A stretch of DNA of 64,000 nt from Hymenobacter cheonanensis (GCF_030581075.1 NZ_JAUQSW010000004.1:433874-497873); one strand, 5' to 3'; positions 1 to 8,782 are shown, counted from the first letter of the stretch. Notes: generated from the letters alone by a model not told the origin. Program-made: numbers and translations.

Positions 1-185
1 CGCGTTTCGAGGCCTAGCAGGGGGGCAATTTTGGTGGCCGGCGTACCTAGCTCCTGGTCAATATTGAGCAGCACGAAGCCGATGCTCGTGGTAATATCAT
101 ACCGAGCCGCCTGCGTGTTGTACATGCGCGAAATCGCGTGCCAGGCCACTTTTATGTTGTAATCGACGGTTTCTTCGGGTTTCAT
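1..185 (-). CDS. MarR-family transcriptional regulator, 3' end cut off by the window edge
   Basis: The reading frame starts at an ATG on the minus strand (MKPEETVDYNIKVAWH) and stays open to base 1, so only about 61 N-terminal residues are seen. The segment (AISRMYNTQAARYDIT...GFVLLNIDQELGTPATKIAPLLGLE) matches the first helices and start of the winged helix of MarR regulators. It lies just downstream of, and in the same direction as, an acyl-CoA synthetase; MarR regulators next to fatty-acid activation genes are common in Bacteroidota, so control of lipid catabolism is a reasonable inference. A 24-bp hairpin lies between the two genes. The C-terminal part cannot be judged. Confidence 0.75.
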   Translation of the reverse strand, partial: MKPEETVDYNIKVAWHAISRMYNTQAARYDITTSIGFVLLNIDQELGTPATKIAPLLGLET

Positions 186-251
186 ATCGCAGTGAAAGTG
201 CGGTAAACATACGAAGAAATTTGTTAGGCTTGCATACTAGTTCGGCAAAGT

Positions 252-311
252 GTAGGGTAAGCTTTCGCTTGCCGCGCCGGCTGGCGTGCGGCAAGCGAAA
301 GCTTACCCTAC
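252..311. repeat. 24-bp perfect inverted repeat between acyl-CoA synthetase and MarR gene
   Basis: Arms 252-275 and 288-311 are exact reverse complements, separated by 12 bases. The arm contains TAAGCTTTCGCTTGCC. There is no T-run beyond the stem on either side, so it does not look like an ordinary intrinsic terminator. Its sequence differs from the longer palindromes found elsewhere in this window. Confidence 0.85.
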
Positions 312-312
312 C

Positions 313-2076
313 TCACTTATACAGCCCCTCAATCAGGTCCTTGTTATTTTCGGTTATCACCTTGCGTTTCACCTTCATGGTAGGTGTCATTTCGCCGGTT
401 TCTACGGTCCAGTGCTCGGGCAGCAGCACCGATTTTTTCACCTGCTCCCACTGGGCAAAACCCTGGTTGTACTTCACTACCAAGTCGTGGTAGAGCTTAA
501 CTACCTTTTCGTCCTTCACGAGGTCAGCGTTCGACTTGGCCGCGACGCCGTTTTTGCTAGCCCACTGCTTTAGCTCGTCAAACGCCGGCACGATGAGCGC
601 GCCCGGAAACTTCTGGTCGGCGCCCACCACCATCATCTGCTCGATGAGGGGGTCTTCTTTCATCTTATTTTCAATGACTTGCGGGGCAATGTACTTGCCG
701 CCACTCGTCTTGAACATCTCCTTCTTGCGGTCGGTAATCTTGAGAAAACGCCCATTTACAAACTCGCCGATGTCGCCGGTATGAAACCAGCCATCCTTGT
801 CAATGGCCTCGGCTGTAAGCTCGGGCTTGTTGTAGTAGCCCTTCATCACGGACGCCGATTTGGTGAGAATCTCGCCGTCGGCGGCAATTTTCACCTCCAT
901 GTTATCGATGAGCGGGCCCACGGCGCCAATCATGTTGTTCTCGCGCTCGTAGCCGTTCACCGCAATCACGGGCGAAGTTTCGGTGAGGCCGTAGCCTTCC
1001 ATCACCCGGATGCCGGCGGCCCAGAATACGCGGGCTAGCCGGGGCTGCAAGGCGCCGCCGCCGCTCACAATGCAGCGCAGGTTGCCACCCAGCGCCTCGC
1101 GCCACTTATTGAAAATAAGCTTGTTAGCCAGCGCCAGTTCGGTATTGTAGATAAAGCCCTGGTCTTGCTGGGTGTCGTATTTCAGACCCAAATCCAGGGC
1201 CCAGAAGAAAAGCTTGTGCTTGATGCCGGTTTGCTCGTGGCCCTTGGCCACGATTTTATCATACACTTTCTCCAGCAGGCGCGGCACGGTGGTGAAGATG
1301 CTTGGGTGCACCTCGCGCAGGTTGTCGGCAATGGTTTCCATGCTCTCGGCGTAATAGATGCTCACGCCGTGAATCATGTATAAGTACGTTACCATACGCT
1401 CAAAAATATGGCACAACGGCAAGAAGCTGAGAGCTTTATCATCTTGGCCCACTGGCACGTAGCGCGCCGAGTTGCGGCAGTTGCTCAGGATATTATCGTG
1501 GCTGAGCATCACGCCCTTGGGCGCGCCGGTGGTGCCGCTGGTGTAAATGAGCGTGAGCAGGTCGTCGGGCTGCACGGCGGCTTTCAGCGGCTCCAGGTCG
1601 GCGGGGTTGCCCTGGCGGCCTAGCTCCAGCAATTCGCCAAAGTGCCGCGCGCCTTCTACTTTATCGAACGTAAACACATTTTCGGCCGGAATATCGAGGC
1701 CCGCCGTGGCCTCCTTCACCTTGTCAAACAGGTGCTTGTCGGCCACAAATACGGCCCGCACGCCGGCATCGGTAAAAATGTACTTGTAGTCCTCCACCGT
1801 GATGCTCGGGTACATGGGCACGCTGGTGGCCCCGATTTGGGCAATCCCGAAATCGGCCAGCAGCCATTCGGGCCGGTTCATGCTGATAATGGCGACTTTA
1901 TCGTCTTTTTTGAGCCCTAGCTTGAGCAAGCCCAGGCTCACTAAATTGGCCTGGTCCTGCACCTCTTGGCTGCTGAACGGCTGATACTGCCCATTAATTT
2001 TAGCCGCCAGCGAATCGGGTTGCGGGTATTTTTCGAGTTGGTGAGCTAGGATATCGAAGGAGCGGCGGACGTCCAT
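313..2076 (-). CDS. AMP-forming long-chain acyl-CoA synthetase
   Basis: A 587-residue adenylate-forming enzyme that would activate fatty acids with ATP and CoA at the membrane, the entry step to beta-oxidation or lipid synthesis. The AMP-binding signature YTSGTTGAPKG is present, followed by LPLCHIFER, the GYGLTETSP motif, and the hinge region DGWFHTGDIGEF...TDRKKEMFKTSGGKYIAP. The chosen start (MDVRRSFDILAHQL) fits the usual N-terminus of Bacteroidota homologues; the frame remains open upstream but that part is low-complexity and unlike the family. The MarR gene follows downstream in the same direction. Substrate chain length cannot be read from sequence. Confidence 0.93.
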   Translation of the reverse strand: MDVRRSFDILAHQLEKYPQPDSLAAKINGQYQPFSSQEVQDQANLVSLGLLKLGLKKDDKVAIISMNRPEWLLADFGIAQIGATSVPMYPSITVEDYKYIFTDAGVRAVFVADKHLFDKVKEATAGLDIPAENVFTFDKVEGARHFGELLELGRQGNPADLEPLKAAVQPDDLLTLIYTSGTTGAPKGVMLSHDNILSNCRNSARYVPVGQDDKALSFLPLCHIFERMVTYLYMIHGVSIYYAESMETIADNLREVHPSIFTTVPRLLEKVYDKIVAKGHEQTGIKHKLFFWALDLGLKYDTQQDQGFIYNTELALANKLIFNKWREALGGNLRCIVSGGGALQPRLARVFWAAGIRVMEGYGLTETSPVIAVNGYERENNMIGAVGPLIDNMEVKIAADGEILTKSASVMKGYYNKPELTAEAIDKDGWFHTGDIGEFVNGRFLKITDRKKEMFKTSGGKYIAPQVIENKMKEDPLIEQMMVVGADQKFPGALIVPAFDELKQWASKNGVAAKSNADLVKDEKVVKLYHDLVVKYNQGFAQWEQVKKSVLLPEHWTVETGEMTPTMKVKRKVITENNKDLIEGLYK

Positions 2077-2230
2077 AAGGCGAGGCGGGGTGCGGTCGGC
2101 GTGGGAATAAGGCACTAAAGAAACAGGATTTTTAGCGAAATTGTGCGGGCGACGGCCCAGCGCGCTGCCAAAAACCCAATCTGCCCCGGGCCGGGCGTAA
2201 ATTTGGCCGCGCCCCGCCGCGCTTGCTTTA

Positions 2231-3415
2231 ATGAACCTGGCCCTCTTTTTCGACCCGCTGCCCGACGAGCTGACTGCCCCCACCGCCGCGCCTACCACCG
2301 TGGCGGCCTACGTGGCGCGCTTTGCCGAAGACTTTCCGGACTGGCGCACGGCCGACCTGGCCCTGATAGGCCTTGACGAGTGGCGCGGCACCGTGGCCGG
2401 CGCCCCGCCGGCCGGGCAGCACGGCGCCAACCGCGTGCGCGAGCGCTTCTACCAGTTGCAGCGCGGCAACGGCCCGCTGCGCCTCGTCGACCTCGGCAAC
2501 CTGCGCCCCGGCCTCAGCCTGGAAGACACCTATCAGCGCCTGCGCGAAATAGTGGCTGCCCTGCTGGAAGCCAATACGATACCGCTGCTGCTAGGGGGCG
2601 GCCACGACCTCGACTACGGCCAGTTTCTGGCCTACGAGCCCCAGCACGAAGCCGTGCCGGCCATCAATTTTGCCGTCATCGACTCGCGGCCCGACATGGC
2701 GATGCCCGGCTACTTTGCCGCGCCCGAAGACAGCCACCTGCGCCGCCTGCTGATGCACACGCCCAACTTCGTGTTCAGCTGCGCGCACCTCGCGCACCAG
2801 CAGTACCTCACGCCGCCCGATGTGCTGACGGCCTTCGAGAAGCTGCACTTTGAGATAATGAGCGTGGGCGAGCTGCGCACCGACCGCCGCCTGGCAGAGC
2901 CGGTGCTGCGCCAGGCCAACTTTCTGAGCATTGACATTGCCGCCATTCGCTGGCAGGATGCGCCCGGCTATTACCCGGCTAGCCCCTTCGGCCTCAGCAA
3001 CGAGGATGCCGCCCAGCTGTGCTGGTACGCGGGTCATAATGAGCAGCTTACCTCGGTGGGCTTATACGGCTACCGGCCCGACCACGACCCGCACGGGCTG
3101 GCCGCTGCTACACTGGCCACCATGCTCTGGTACTTTATTGAGGGCTATTACCACCGGCGGCCCGAAACGGGTTTTGGTACCTACCGCTTCCTCACTTATA
3201 CGCTGGTGCTGCCCGGCAACGGCGGCAGCGCGCCCAGCGAGCTGGTATTCTATAAATCGCGCCGCGCCGACACCGATAAATGGTGGATGGAGGTCGAGAG
3301 CCTGGCCGACCAATCGGTGAAGCGCATCGTGCCCTGCACCCACCAGGATTACCTGCACGCGGCCCAGGGCGACCTGCCCCAGCGCTGGATTCGGACGCAG
3401 GCGCTTTTAAGCTAA
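2231..3415 (+). CDS. Arginase/formimidoylglutamase-fold protein with degenerate metal site
   Basis: A 394-residue protein of the ureohydrolase (arginase, agmatinase, formimidoylglutamase) superfamily. The first metal-ligand motif is kept (GGGHD, His125), but the canonical DxHxD appears as DSRPD (Asp151-Asp155, Arg in place of His) and the DxDxxD motif as DIAAI (Asp235, Ala in place of the second Asp). Active family members bind two Mn ions through these residues, so this protein may bind one metal or none. It is 4 bases upstream of a cytochrome b5-like gene, which suggests co-translation. Automatic pipelines usually call such proteins formimidoylglutamase; no other histidine-degradation gene is in this window. 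Role unknown. Confidence 0.85.
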   Translation: MNLALFFDPLPDELTAPTAAPTTVAAYVARFAEDFPDWRTADLALIGLDEWRGTVAGAPPAGQHGANRVRERFYQLQRGNGPLRLVDLGNLRPGLSLEDTYQRLREIVAALLEANTIPLLLGGGHDLDYGQFLAYEPQHEAVPAINFAVIDSRPDMAMPGYFAAPEDSHLRRLLMHTPNFVFSCAHLAHQQYLTPPDVLTAFEKLHFEIMSVGELRTDRRLAEPVLRQANFLSIDIAAIRWQDAPGYYPASPFGLSNEDAAQLCWYAGHNEQLTSVGLYGYRPDHDPHGLAAATLATMLWYFIEGYYHRRPETGFGTYRFLTYTLVLPGNGGSAPSELVFYKSRRADTDKWWMEVESLADQSVKRIVPCTHQDYLHAAQGDLPQRWIRTQALLS

Positions 3416-3419
3416 TGGT

Positions 3420-3665
3420 ATGAGCGACGCGCTTACAACCTACACCAAAAGCCAGCTAGCCCTGCGCAACGGCCAGGACCGCGACGAAATCTGGGTGGCC
3501 TACCAGGGCAACATCTACGACGTGACGCGCTCGCGCCTCTGGCAGCGCGGCAACCACTACGAGCACTGGGCCGGCCAGGACCTTACGCGCGAGCTGGATG
3601 AAGACGCGCCACACCTGGCCACGGTGTTCGATAAATTTCAGATAATCGGCACCTTAAAAAGCTAG
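3420..3665 (+). CDS. Small cytochrome b5-like heme-binding protein
   Basis: An 81-residue single-domain protein of the prokaryotic cytochrome b5-like heme/steroid-binding family. The pattern GNHYEHWAGQDLT...DAPH supplies candidate axial histidines (His46 or His49, and His65). No signal peptide or membrane segment is visible, so it is probably cytoplasmic. It starts 4 bases after the stop of the arginase-fold gene and is followed by murQ after 30 bases, so the three genes are likely one transcript. Redox partner unknown. Confidence 0.8.
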   Translation: MSDALTTYTKSQLALRNGQDRDEIWVAYQGNIYDVTRSRLWQRGNHYEHWAGQDLTRELDEDAPHLATVFDKFQIIGTLKS

Positions 3666-3695
3666 CCGCCCCTCAAAACAACCAACCGAAACGCA

Positions 3696-4496
3696 GTGAC
3701 TACCGAAACGCCTTCCTCTTTCAACGACCTCGAAACGCTGCCCACCGCCGCCCTGCTGGCCGGCATGAACCAACTCGACCAGACCGTGCCGCTGGCCGTG
3801 CAGCAGGCCTTGCCGCAACTAGAGCGGCTAGTCGAAGCCACCGTGGCGCGGCTGGGCGCGGGCGGGCGGCTGTTTTACATCGGGGCGGGCACCAGCGGGC
3901 GGCTCGGGGTAGTTGATGCCTCGGAGTGTCCGCCTACGTTTGGCGTGCCGGCGGGGCTGGTGGTAGGCATTATGGCCGGCGGCGACGGCGCCATTCGCCA
4001 GGCGGTGGAGGGCGCGGAAGACAACCCAACCCAGGCCTGGGCTGATTTACAGCAGTTTGGCGCGAATGAGAAGGACGTGCTCGTGGGCATCGCGGCCTCA
4101 GGCCGCACGCCCTACGTGATTGGCGGCCTGCAGGCAGCGCGCGCCGCCGGGCTAGCCACCGGCTGCGTAGTGTGCAACGCGGGCTCGGCCGTGGCGGCGG
4201 CCTGCGAGTTTCCGGTGGAAGTTGTGACCGGCCCGGAATTCGTAACCGGCAGCACCCGCCTCAAGGCCGGCACCGCCCAGAAGCTGGTGCTCAACATGCT
4301 CACCACCGCCACGTTCATCCGGCTGGGCCGCGTGAAGGGCAATAAGATGGTCGACATGCAGCTCAGCAACGACAAGCTGGTGGAGCGCGGCCAGCGGATG
4401 CTCATGGACGAGCTGGGCATTGCCCAGCCCCAGGCCGCCGACCTGCTGCGCCAGCACGGCTCGGTGCGGGCCGCGCTGGCGGCCTGGGCTCGGTAG
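3696..4496 (+). CDS. murQ: N-acetylmuramic acid 6-phosphate etherase MurQ
   Basis: A 266-residue SIS-fold lyase that removes D-lactate from MurNAc-6-phosphate, giving GlcNAc-6-phosphate, in recycling of cell-wall muropeptides. The signature GAGTSGRLGVVDASECPPTFG and the downstream EGAEDNP segment with the acidic residues used in catalysis are present, as is the KMVDMQLSNDKL stretch typical of the family. Translation starts at a GTG; no ATG lies in a suitable place. The protein is slightly shorter than Proteobacterial MurQ. No kinase or MurNAc transporter gene is adjacent. Confidence 0.93.
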   Translation: MTTETPSSFNDLETLPTAALLAGMNQLDQTVPLAVQQALPQLERLVEATVARLGAGGRLFYIGAGTSGRLGVVDASECPPTFGVPAGLVVGIMAGGDGAIRQAVEGAEDNPTQAWADLQQFGANEKDVLVGIAASGRTPYVIGGLQAARAAGLATGCVVCNAGSAVAAACEFPVEVVTGPEFVTGSTRLKAGTAQKLVLNMLTTATFIRLGRVKGNKMVDMQLSNDKLVERGQRMLMDELGIAQPQAADLLRQHGSVRAALAAWAR

Positions 4497-4625
4497 CGAC
4501 GCGCAGAAACCCACAGAATTTGCGCCTGACAATCAGTCCGCAACCTGTTACCGGCGCCGCCCACCCGAACGATTCGGGCGAGGCCGCGTTTTTGCAACGG
4601 GCTGGCCCTAGCTAGCCCCGTTGCT

Positions 4626-5192
4626 ATGCACACCATCGAGCCCCACTACAACTGGATTGAGCAGTATTCGGCTGCCGACGACCCGCGCTCGCCGCTCTTC
4701 GGGGCCGAGTATAGCCTGGATACGTATTCCAATACTATTTATGGCTACTACATTCATCCTCAGTGGGATAGTATAGAATCGGATACGCTGTTTATTAAAA
4801 TTCTCTGGGCCGACTACGAGGAAGGCGGCGCCATTCTGGAGTTTATCGGCGAGTGGAACGATGCCATCGAAAACGACATCATGAACCTGAAGCGCAATAT
4901 CCTCGACGTGCTGCTGCACGAAGGCATCAGGCGCTTTATCCTCATTGGCGAAAACGTGTTCAATTTCCACGGCTCCGACGACAGCTACTACGAGGAGTGG
5001 TTTGAGGAAGTGGAAGACGGCTGGATTGCGGGCGTCAACTTTCAGGACCACGTGCGCCGCGAAATGAGCCAGTACAACCTCGACCAGTACATCAACTTCG
5101 GCGGCGAACTCGACGACCTGCCCTGGCGCACCTACGAGCCCCGGCGCCTGTTCGAAACGGTAGGTAGCCTGCTGCAACGCCGCCTGGGCTAG
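4626..5192 (+). CDS. Conserved hypothetical acidic protein
   Basis: 188 residues, rich in Asp, Glu, Tyr and Trp, with no signal peptide, membrane helix or catalytic motif I recognise. It resembles short conserved hypothetical proteins found in Hymenobacter-type genomes. It follows murQ on the same strand after about 130 bases and is followed directly by a strong bidirectional terminator, so it closes this forward gene run. No function is proposed. Confidence 0.75.
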   Translation: MHTIEPHYNWIEQYSAADDPRSPLFGAEYSLDTYSNTIYGYYIHPQWDSIESDTLFIKILWADYEEGGAILEFIGEWNDAIENDIMNLKRNILDVLLHEGIRRFILIGENVFNFHGSDDSYYEEWFEEVEDGWIAGVNFQDHVRREMSQYNLDQYINFGGELDDLPWRTYEPRRLFETVGSLLQRRLG

Positions 5193-5204
5193 GGCTGCCA
5201 ATGC

Positions 5205-5244
5205 AAAAAAGCCCCGCCGGCATACTTGCCGGCGGGGCTTTTTT
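5205..5244. terminator. Bidirectional intrinsic terminator
   Basis: Perfect 18-bp arms (5205-5222 and 5227-5244) with a 4-base loop, a GC-rich core (GCCCCGCCGGC) and A-run/T-run flanks. It sits between two convergent genes and can stop transcription from both. Confidence 0.93.
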
Positions 5245-5266
5245 GTAAGCCAAGTACTTGGCTTAC

Positions 5267-5548
5267 CTACTTTTTCTTCATTTTGCGGTCCTTCTTCGGC
5301 GTGTCGCTGGTGTTGTCGTCATCTTTCTCGGCGCCGGGGGCGTCGGTCACGATGCGGCGCTGCTCAGCCACGGTGCCCTTGTACACTTCGGGGCCGTTTT
5401 GCTTGCGTGCCTTCCGGATTTGCTTCATTTCCTTGGAGTTCGGCGCCTGGCCTGCGGCCGGGGTCGTTTGGCTGGGAGCGGCGGCCACGGGAGCGGCTAC
5501 GAAAGCCGTAACACTGCCTAGCAGTGCGGCGAAAAGAATGTTTTTCAT
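5267..5548 (-). CDS. Small exported basic protein
   Basis: 93 residues with a clear Sec signal peptide (MKNILFAALLGSVTAFVAAPVAAA) followed by a short charged mature part ending in a Lys-rich tail (KKDRKMKKK). No lipobox and no known domain. The mature portion, about 70 residues, is probably disordered and periplasmic. It is flanked by terminators on both sides, so it is likely transcribed alone. Function unknown. Confidence 0.7.
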   Translation of the reverse strand: MKNILFAALLGSVTAFVAAPVAAAPSQTTPAAGQAPNSKEMKQIRKARKQNGPEVYKGTVAEQRRIVTDAPGAEKDDDNTSDTPKKDRKMKKK

Positions 5549-5735
5549 GGTTTTAAGATTGGTTGCGGAAAGATAAGGTGCAAATTTCAGCCCAGTAGAC
5601 GGTACTTAGTTAAAAAAGTTTACTCAAGTCCATATTTTTTAGTACTAATCAGGTTTTAATGAGCCTGGGCAATGGGTTAAACCCGAAGGGTAATGGTACA
5701 ATTACTGCCTGGCAGCCGAAAAAAAGCTGGGCCAT

Positions 5736-5769
5736 AAAAAAACGCTACCGATTAAAGTAGCGTTTTTTT
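5736..5769. terminator. Intrinsic terminator downstream of the small lipoprotein gene
   Basis: Arms 5736-5748 and 5757-5769 (AACGCTAC core with A-run and T-run) around an 8-base loop. It lies downstream of the minus-strand lipoprotein gene at 5816-6037 and upstream of the exported basic protein gene. Confidence 0.88.
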
Positions 5770-5815
5770 TGTTAGCAATCTCCCTGGTGGGCTAGCCAGC
5801 AGGGAGCAGCCCGAA

Positions 5816-6037
5816 TTACTTGGGGTCTTTAGCGTCAGCAGCGTCGCCGATGGCTTCGCCTTTTTTGTCGGCCGAGTCACGAACGGCATCAGCCTTGTTT
5901 TCGAGGGCGTCAGCTTTGGCTTCGCCAGCGTCTTTTACGGCAGTGCCTTGAGCCTCAGCGGCATCTTCTTTCTTGCTGTCGCACGAAGCGAGCGAGAGGG
6001 ACATGGCGGCTACGGCGAGGAAGAGTACTTTTTTCAT
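5816..6037 (-). CDS. Small Ala/Asp/Lys-rich lipoprotein
   Basis: 73 residues. The N-terminus (MKKVLFLAVAAMSLSLASC) is a lipoprotein signal with lipobox LASC, so Cys19 should be lipidated. The mature part is a charged Ala/Asp/Lys-rich sequence with repeated ADA-containing segments and high helical propensity, reminiscent of small amphipathic stress-type proteins. It has its own downstream terminator and is separated from der by about 90 bases. Function unknown. Confidence 0.75.
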   Translation of the reverse strand: MKKVLFLAVAAMSLSLASCDSKKEDAAEAQGTAVKDAGEAKADALENKADAVRDSADKKGEAIGDAADAKDPK

Positions 6038-6129
6038 GGTGCAGGTTGGAAAGAGGTTTGGATGGTTTCCACTGCTTAATGCCGAGCTTCCAGGTAGGTA
6101 ACCCAGTCTTCAGCCAAAATTCAGCAAAT

Positions 6130-7449
6130 TTATTTTTTGCGGAAAGCCAGGCCGATAGGCACGCCGGTGAAGTCGAAATGCTCGCGCAGGCGGTTTTCGA
6201 GGTAGCGGGCGTAGGAGTCGGGGATGTACTGCGGCAGGTTGCAGAAGAAGGCAAACACCGGGTTGTGCGTGGGCAGCTGCGTGGCGTACTTGATGCGCAC
6301 CATCTTGCCCTTCTGAATGGGCGGCGGATACTTCTCAATCTCCTTCAGCATCACATCGTTGAGCTGCGAAGTCGGGATTTTGCGGCGCTTGTTGCCGTAC
6401 ACTTCCATGATAACTTCCAGCGCCTTGTGCACCCGCTGCTTGTTCAGCACCGAAATAAACACGACGGGTGGGTAGGCGATGGGCGCAATCTTTTCCTTAA
6501 TCTTGGCCTCGAAATCGCGGGCCGTGTTGGTTTCCTTGCCCTCGATTAAGTCCCACTTATTCACCAGGATAACGATGCCCTTGCGGTTTTTGTCGGCCAG
6601 GGCAATGATGGCCACGTCCTGGGCCTCAATGCCGCGGCTGGCGTCGAGCAGCACCACGCACACGTCGGCGGCCTCCATGGCGCGCAGCGAGCGCATGTTA
6701 GAGTAGAACTCCACGTCCTCGTTCACGCGGGCTTTGCGGCGCAGGCCGGCCGTGTCCACGAGCATAAACTCGTGGCCGAACGCGCTGTACTTCGCCTCAA
6801 TCGAGTCGCGGGTGGTGCCGGCAATGTCGGTCACGATGCTGCGGTCTTCGCCCAGCAGCAGGTTCACAAACGACGACTTGCCCACGTTGGGGCGGCCGAT
6901 GATGGCAATGCGCGGCAGGTCCGAGTTGGGCTCTTCCTCCCCCACTTCGTCGAAGTGCGACACGATGGCATCGAGCAGCTCGCCGGTGCCCGAGCCATTG
7001 GCCGAGCTGATGGCAAACACTTCGGTGTCGCCGAGGCCCAGCGCGTAAAACTCGCCCGAGCCCTGGGCGCGCAGGTTGGTATCGGCCTTGTTAGCAACCA
7101 GATAGATGGGCTTTTTGCCGATGTAGCGGCGCAGCACCTGGGCAAATTCCTCGTCGAGGCCGTGCAGGCCCGCGTCGGCATCGACCATAAAGAGAATCAC
7201 GTCGGCCTCGTCGATGGCCAGCTTTACCTGGCGGTTGATTTCGCTCTCGAAAATATCGTCCGAGTTGTGCACATAGCCGCCCGTGTCAATCACGGTAAAA
7301 TTGTGCCCAATCCAGTCGCCGTAGCCGTAGTGGCGGTCGCGGGTAACCCCGCTTTGGTTGTCCATGATGGCCTGGCGGCGGCCCACCAGGCGGTTGAACA
7401 GGGTGGACTTGCCCACGTTGGGGCGGCCCACTATTGCAATGGTATTCAT
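6130..7449 (-). CDS. der: Ribosome-assembly GTPase Der (EngA)
   Basis: 439 residues with the diagnostic tandem pair of GTPase domains, each with a P-loop GRPNVGKS, a DTxG motif (DTGG, DTAG) and an NKxD (NKAD, NKWD), followed by a KH-like C-terminal domain (VRIKYATQLPTHNPVFAFFCN). Der is needed for late 50S subunit assembly. I chose the ATG giving MNTIAIVGRPNVGKS because it puts the P-loop at the usual distance; the open frame extends 10 codons further upstream. The related GTPase gene era lies directly upstream in the same direction, separated by a palindromic repeat. Confidence 0.97.
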   Translation of the reverse strand: MNTIAIVGRPNVGKSTLFNRLVGRRQAIMDNQSGVTRDRHYGYGDWIGHNFTVIDTGGYVHNSDDIFESEINRQVKLAIDEADVILFMVDADAGLHGLDEEFAQVLRRYIGKKPIYLVANKADTNLRAQGSGEFYALGLGDTEVFAISSANGSGTGELLDAIVSHFDEVGEEEPNSDLPRIAIIGRPNVGKSSFVNLLLGEDRSIVTDIAGTTRDSIEAKYSAFGHEFMLVDTAGLRRKARVNEDVEFYSNMRSLRAMEAADVCVVLLDASRGIEAQDVAIIALADKNRKGIVILVNKWDLIEGKETNTARDFEAKIKEKIAPIAYPPVVFISVLNKQRVHKALEVIMEVYGNKRRKIPTSQLNDVMLKEIEKYPPPIQKGKMVRIKYATQLPTHNPVFAFFCNLPQYIPDSYARYLENRLREHFDFTGVPIGLAFRKK

Positions 7450-7550
7450 GTAGTTGGCTCCAGCCGCCGGCCCGACCAATGGCGCGGCAGTACCCGGAGT
7501 AATTAGGGTTAAAATGGTCGTTTTTATTGGTCGATAACCGAATAATCGTT

Positions 7551-7641
7551 GTCATGCTGAGCTTGCCGAAGCATCTCGCGTGCAGCACTGACTTAACCGT
7601 TAGACGATACGGGTGAGATGCTTCGGCAAGCTCAGCATGAC
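7551..7641. repeat. Long palindromic intergenic element between era and der
   Basis: A perfect 27-bp inverted repeat (7551-7577 and 7615-7641) around a 37-base centre. The arms contain TCATGCTGAGCTTGCCGAAG and its complement. The same arm sequence recurs at four other places in this window, so it is one member of a dispersed family rather than a gene-specific terminator. Confidence 0.9.
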
Positions 7642-7657
7642 CGTCTTGTTATAAAGA

Positions 7658-8596
7658 TTACTGGTAGCCGAAGCGGCTCAGCGCCTTGCTATCGGTGCGC
7701 CAGTTCTCGTTTACTTTCACGAACAGCTCCAGGAATACTTTTTTCTGGAAGAATTTCTCCATCTCTTCGCGGGCCCAGGTGCCAACCTTTTTCAGCGCCT
7801 CGCCCTTGGCCCCGATAATGATGCCCTTCTGGCTGTTGCGCTCCACGTAGATGACGCCGCGAATGCGAATGATATCGTCGTCTTCCTTGAACTCCTCAAT
7901 CTCCACTTCGGAGCTGTAGGGCACCTCCTTTTTATAGAGCTTGAAGATTTTCTCGCGTACCATTTCGGCGGCGAAAAAGCGCTCGGGCTTGTCGGTAAGC
8001 TCGTCTTTGGGATAGTAGGGCGGGTGAATGGGCAGGCTGTCGAGGGCTAGCTGCAACACCTTCTCGGTGCCAAAGGCGTTGAGCGCCGAGATGGGCAGCA
8101 CGTCGGTAGCATTGGGCAGCTGCTCTTTCCAGTAGGCTAGCTTGGCTTCGACATCTTCCTGGCTGGCCTGGTCTATCTTATTGACTAGTACGTAGATGGG
8201 CGTGTCCTCGGTTTTGCGCAGGCGCTCTACCACGGGCTCTTCGTCGTGCTTTTCGTAGATGTCGGTGACGAACAATATCACGTCGGCATCTTCCAGCGAC
8301 GAGTACACGAAGGCCATCATGGCGTTGTGCAGCTCATATTTGGGCTGGATAATGCCGGGCGTGTCGGAATAAACGAGCTGAAAATCTTCGCCGTTGAGAA
8401 TGCCCAGGATGCGGTGACGCGTGGTCTGGGCCTTGCTCGTGACGATGCTCAGGCGCTCGCCAACCAAGGCATTCATCAGCGTGGACTTGCCGACGTTGGG
8501 CTTGCCGATGATGCTGACGAAGCCGGCACGGTGGGGCTTAGGTTCGGGGTTCACAGGAGATAATGGGGAAGGATAGTTTTGAAAATCAGCCCGCAA
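7658..8596 (-). CDS. era: GTPase Era
   Basis: Era binds 16S rRNA near its 3' end and checks 30S maturation. The P-loop GKPNVGKS, switch DTPG, NKID and C-terminal KH domain (KGIIIGAKGEALKKVG) are all present. From the ATG the product is 312 residues, with about 25 residues before the GTPase core, somewhat longer than usual; an in-frame GTG at 8554 would give a more typical N-terminus. Upstream lies a 186-base divergent region shared with hemH. Confidence 0.96.
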   Translation of the reverse strand: MRADFQNYPSPLSPVNPEPKPHRAGFVSIIGKPNVGKSTLMNALVGERLSIVTSKAQTTRHRILGILNGEDFQLVYSDTPGIIQPKYELHNAMMAFVYSSLEDADVILFVTDIYEKHDEEPVVERLRKTEDTPIYVLVNKIDQASQEDVEAKLAYWKEQLPNATDVLPISALNAFGTEKVLQLALDSLPIHPPYYPKDELTDKPERFFAAEMVREKIFKLYKKEVPYSSEVEIEEFKEDDDIIRIRGVIYVERNSQKGIIIGAKGEALKKVGTWAREEMEKFFQKKVFLELFVKVNENWRTDSKALSRFGYQ

Positions 8597-8782
8597 AGGT
8601 ACGGCGCGAATCGGTGGTTAAGGGTTAATAGTTAATGATTAACGATTTTTGCAATTCCATCAAAGCCTAAACCCGTCCTTTTTGGTTAAAGGTGCACTCA
8701 ACGCAAAGCCGATGGCTAGCGGCTGATGGTTTGTCTGCTAAGGCATTAATCAGTAGCTGCTGCTCCGTAATTCTTCTCCCTA

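Noticed and set aside
8629..8641. Operator-like sequence GTTAATGATTAAC in the era/hemH divergent region
   Set aside because: One base off a true palindrome, in an AT-rich stretch with other GTTAA copies; no regulator to link it to.
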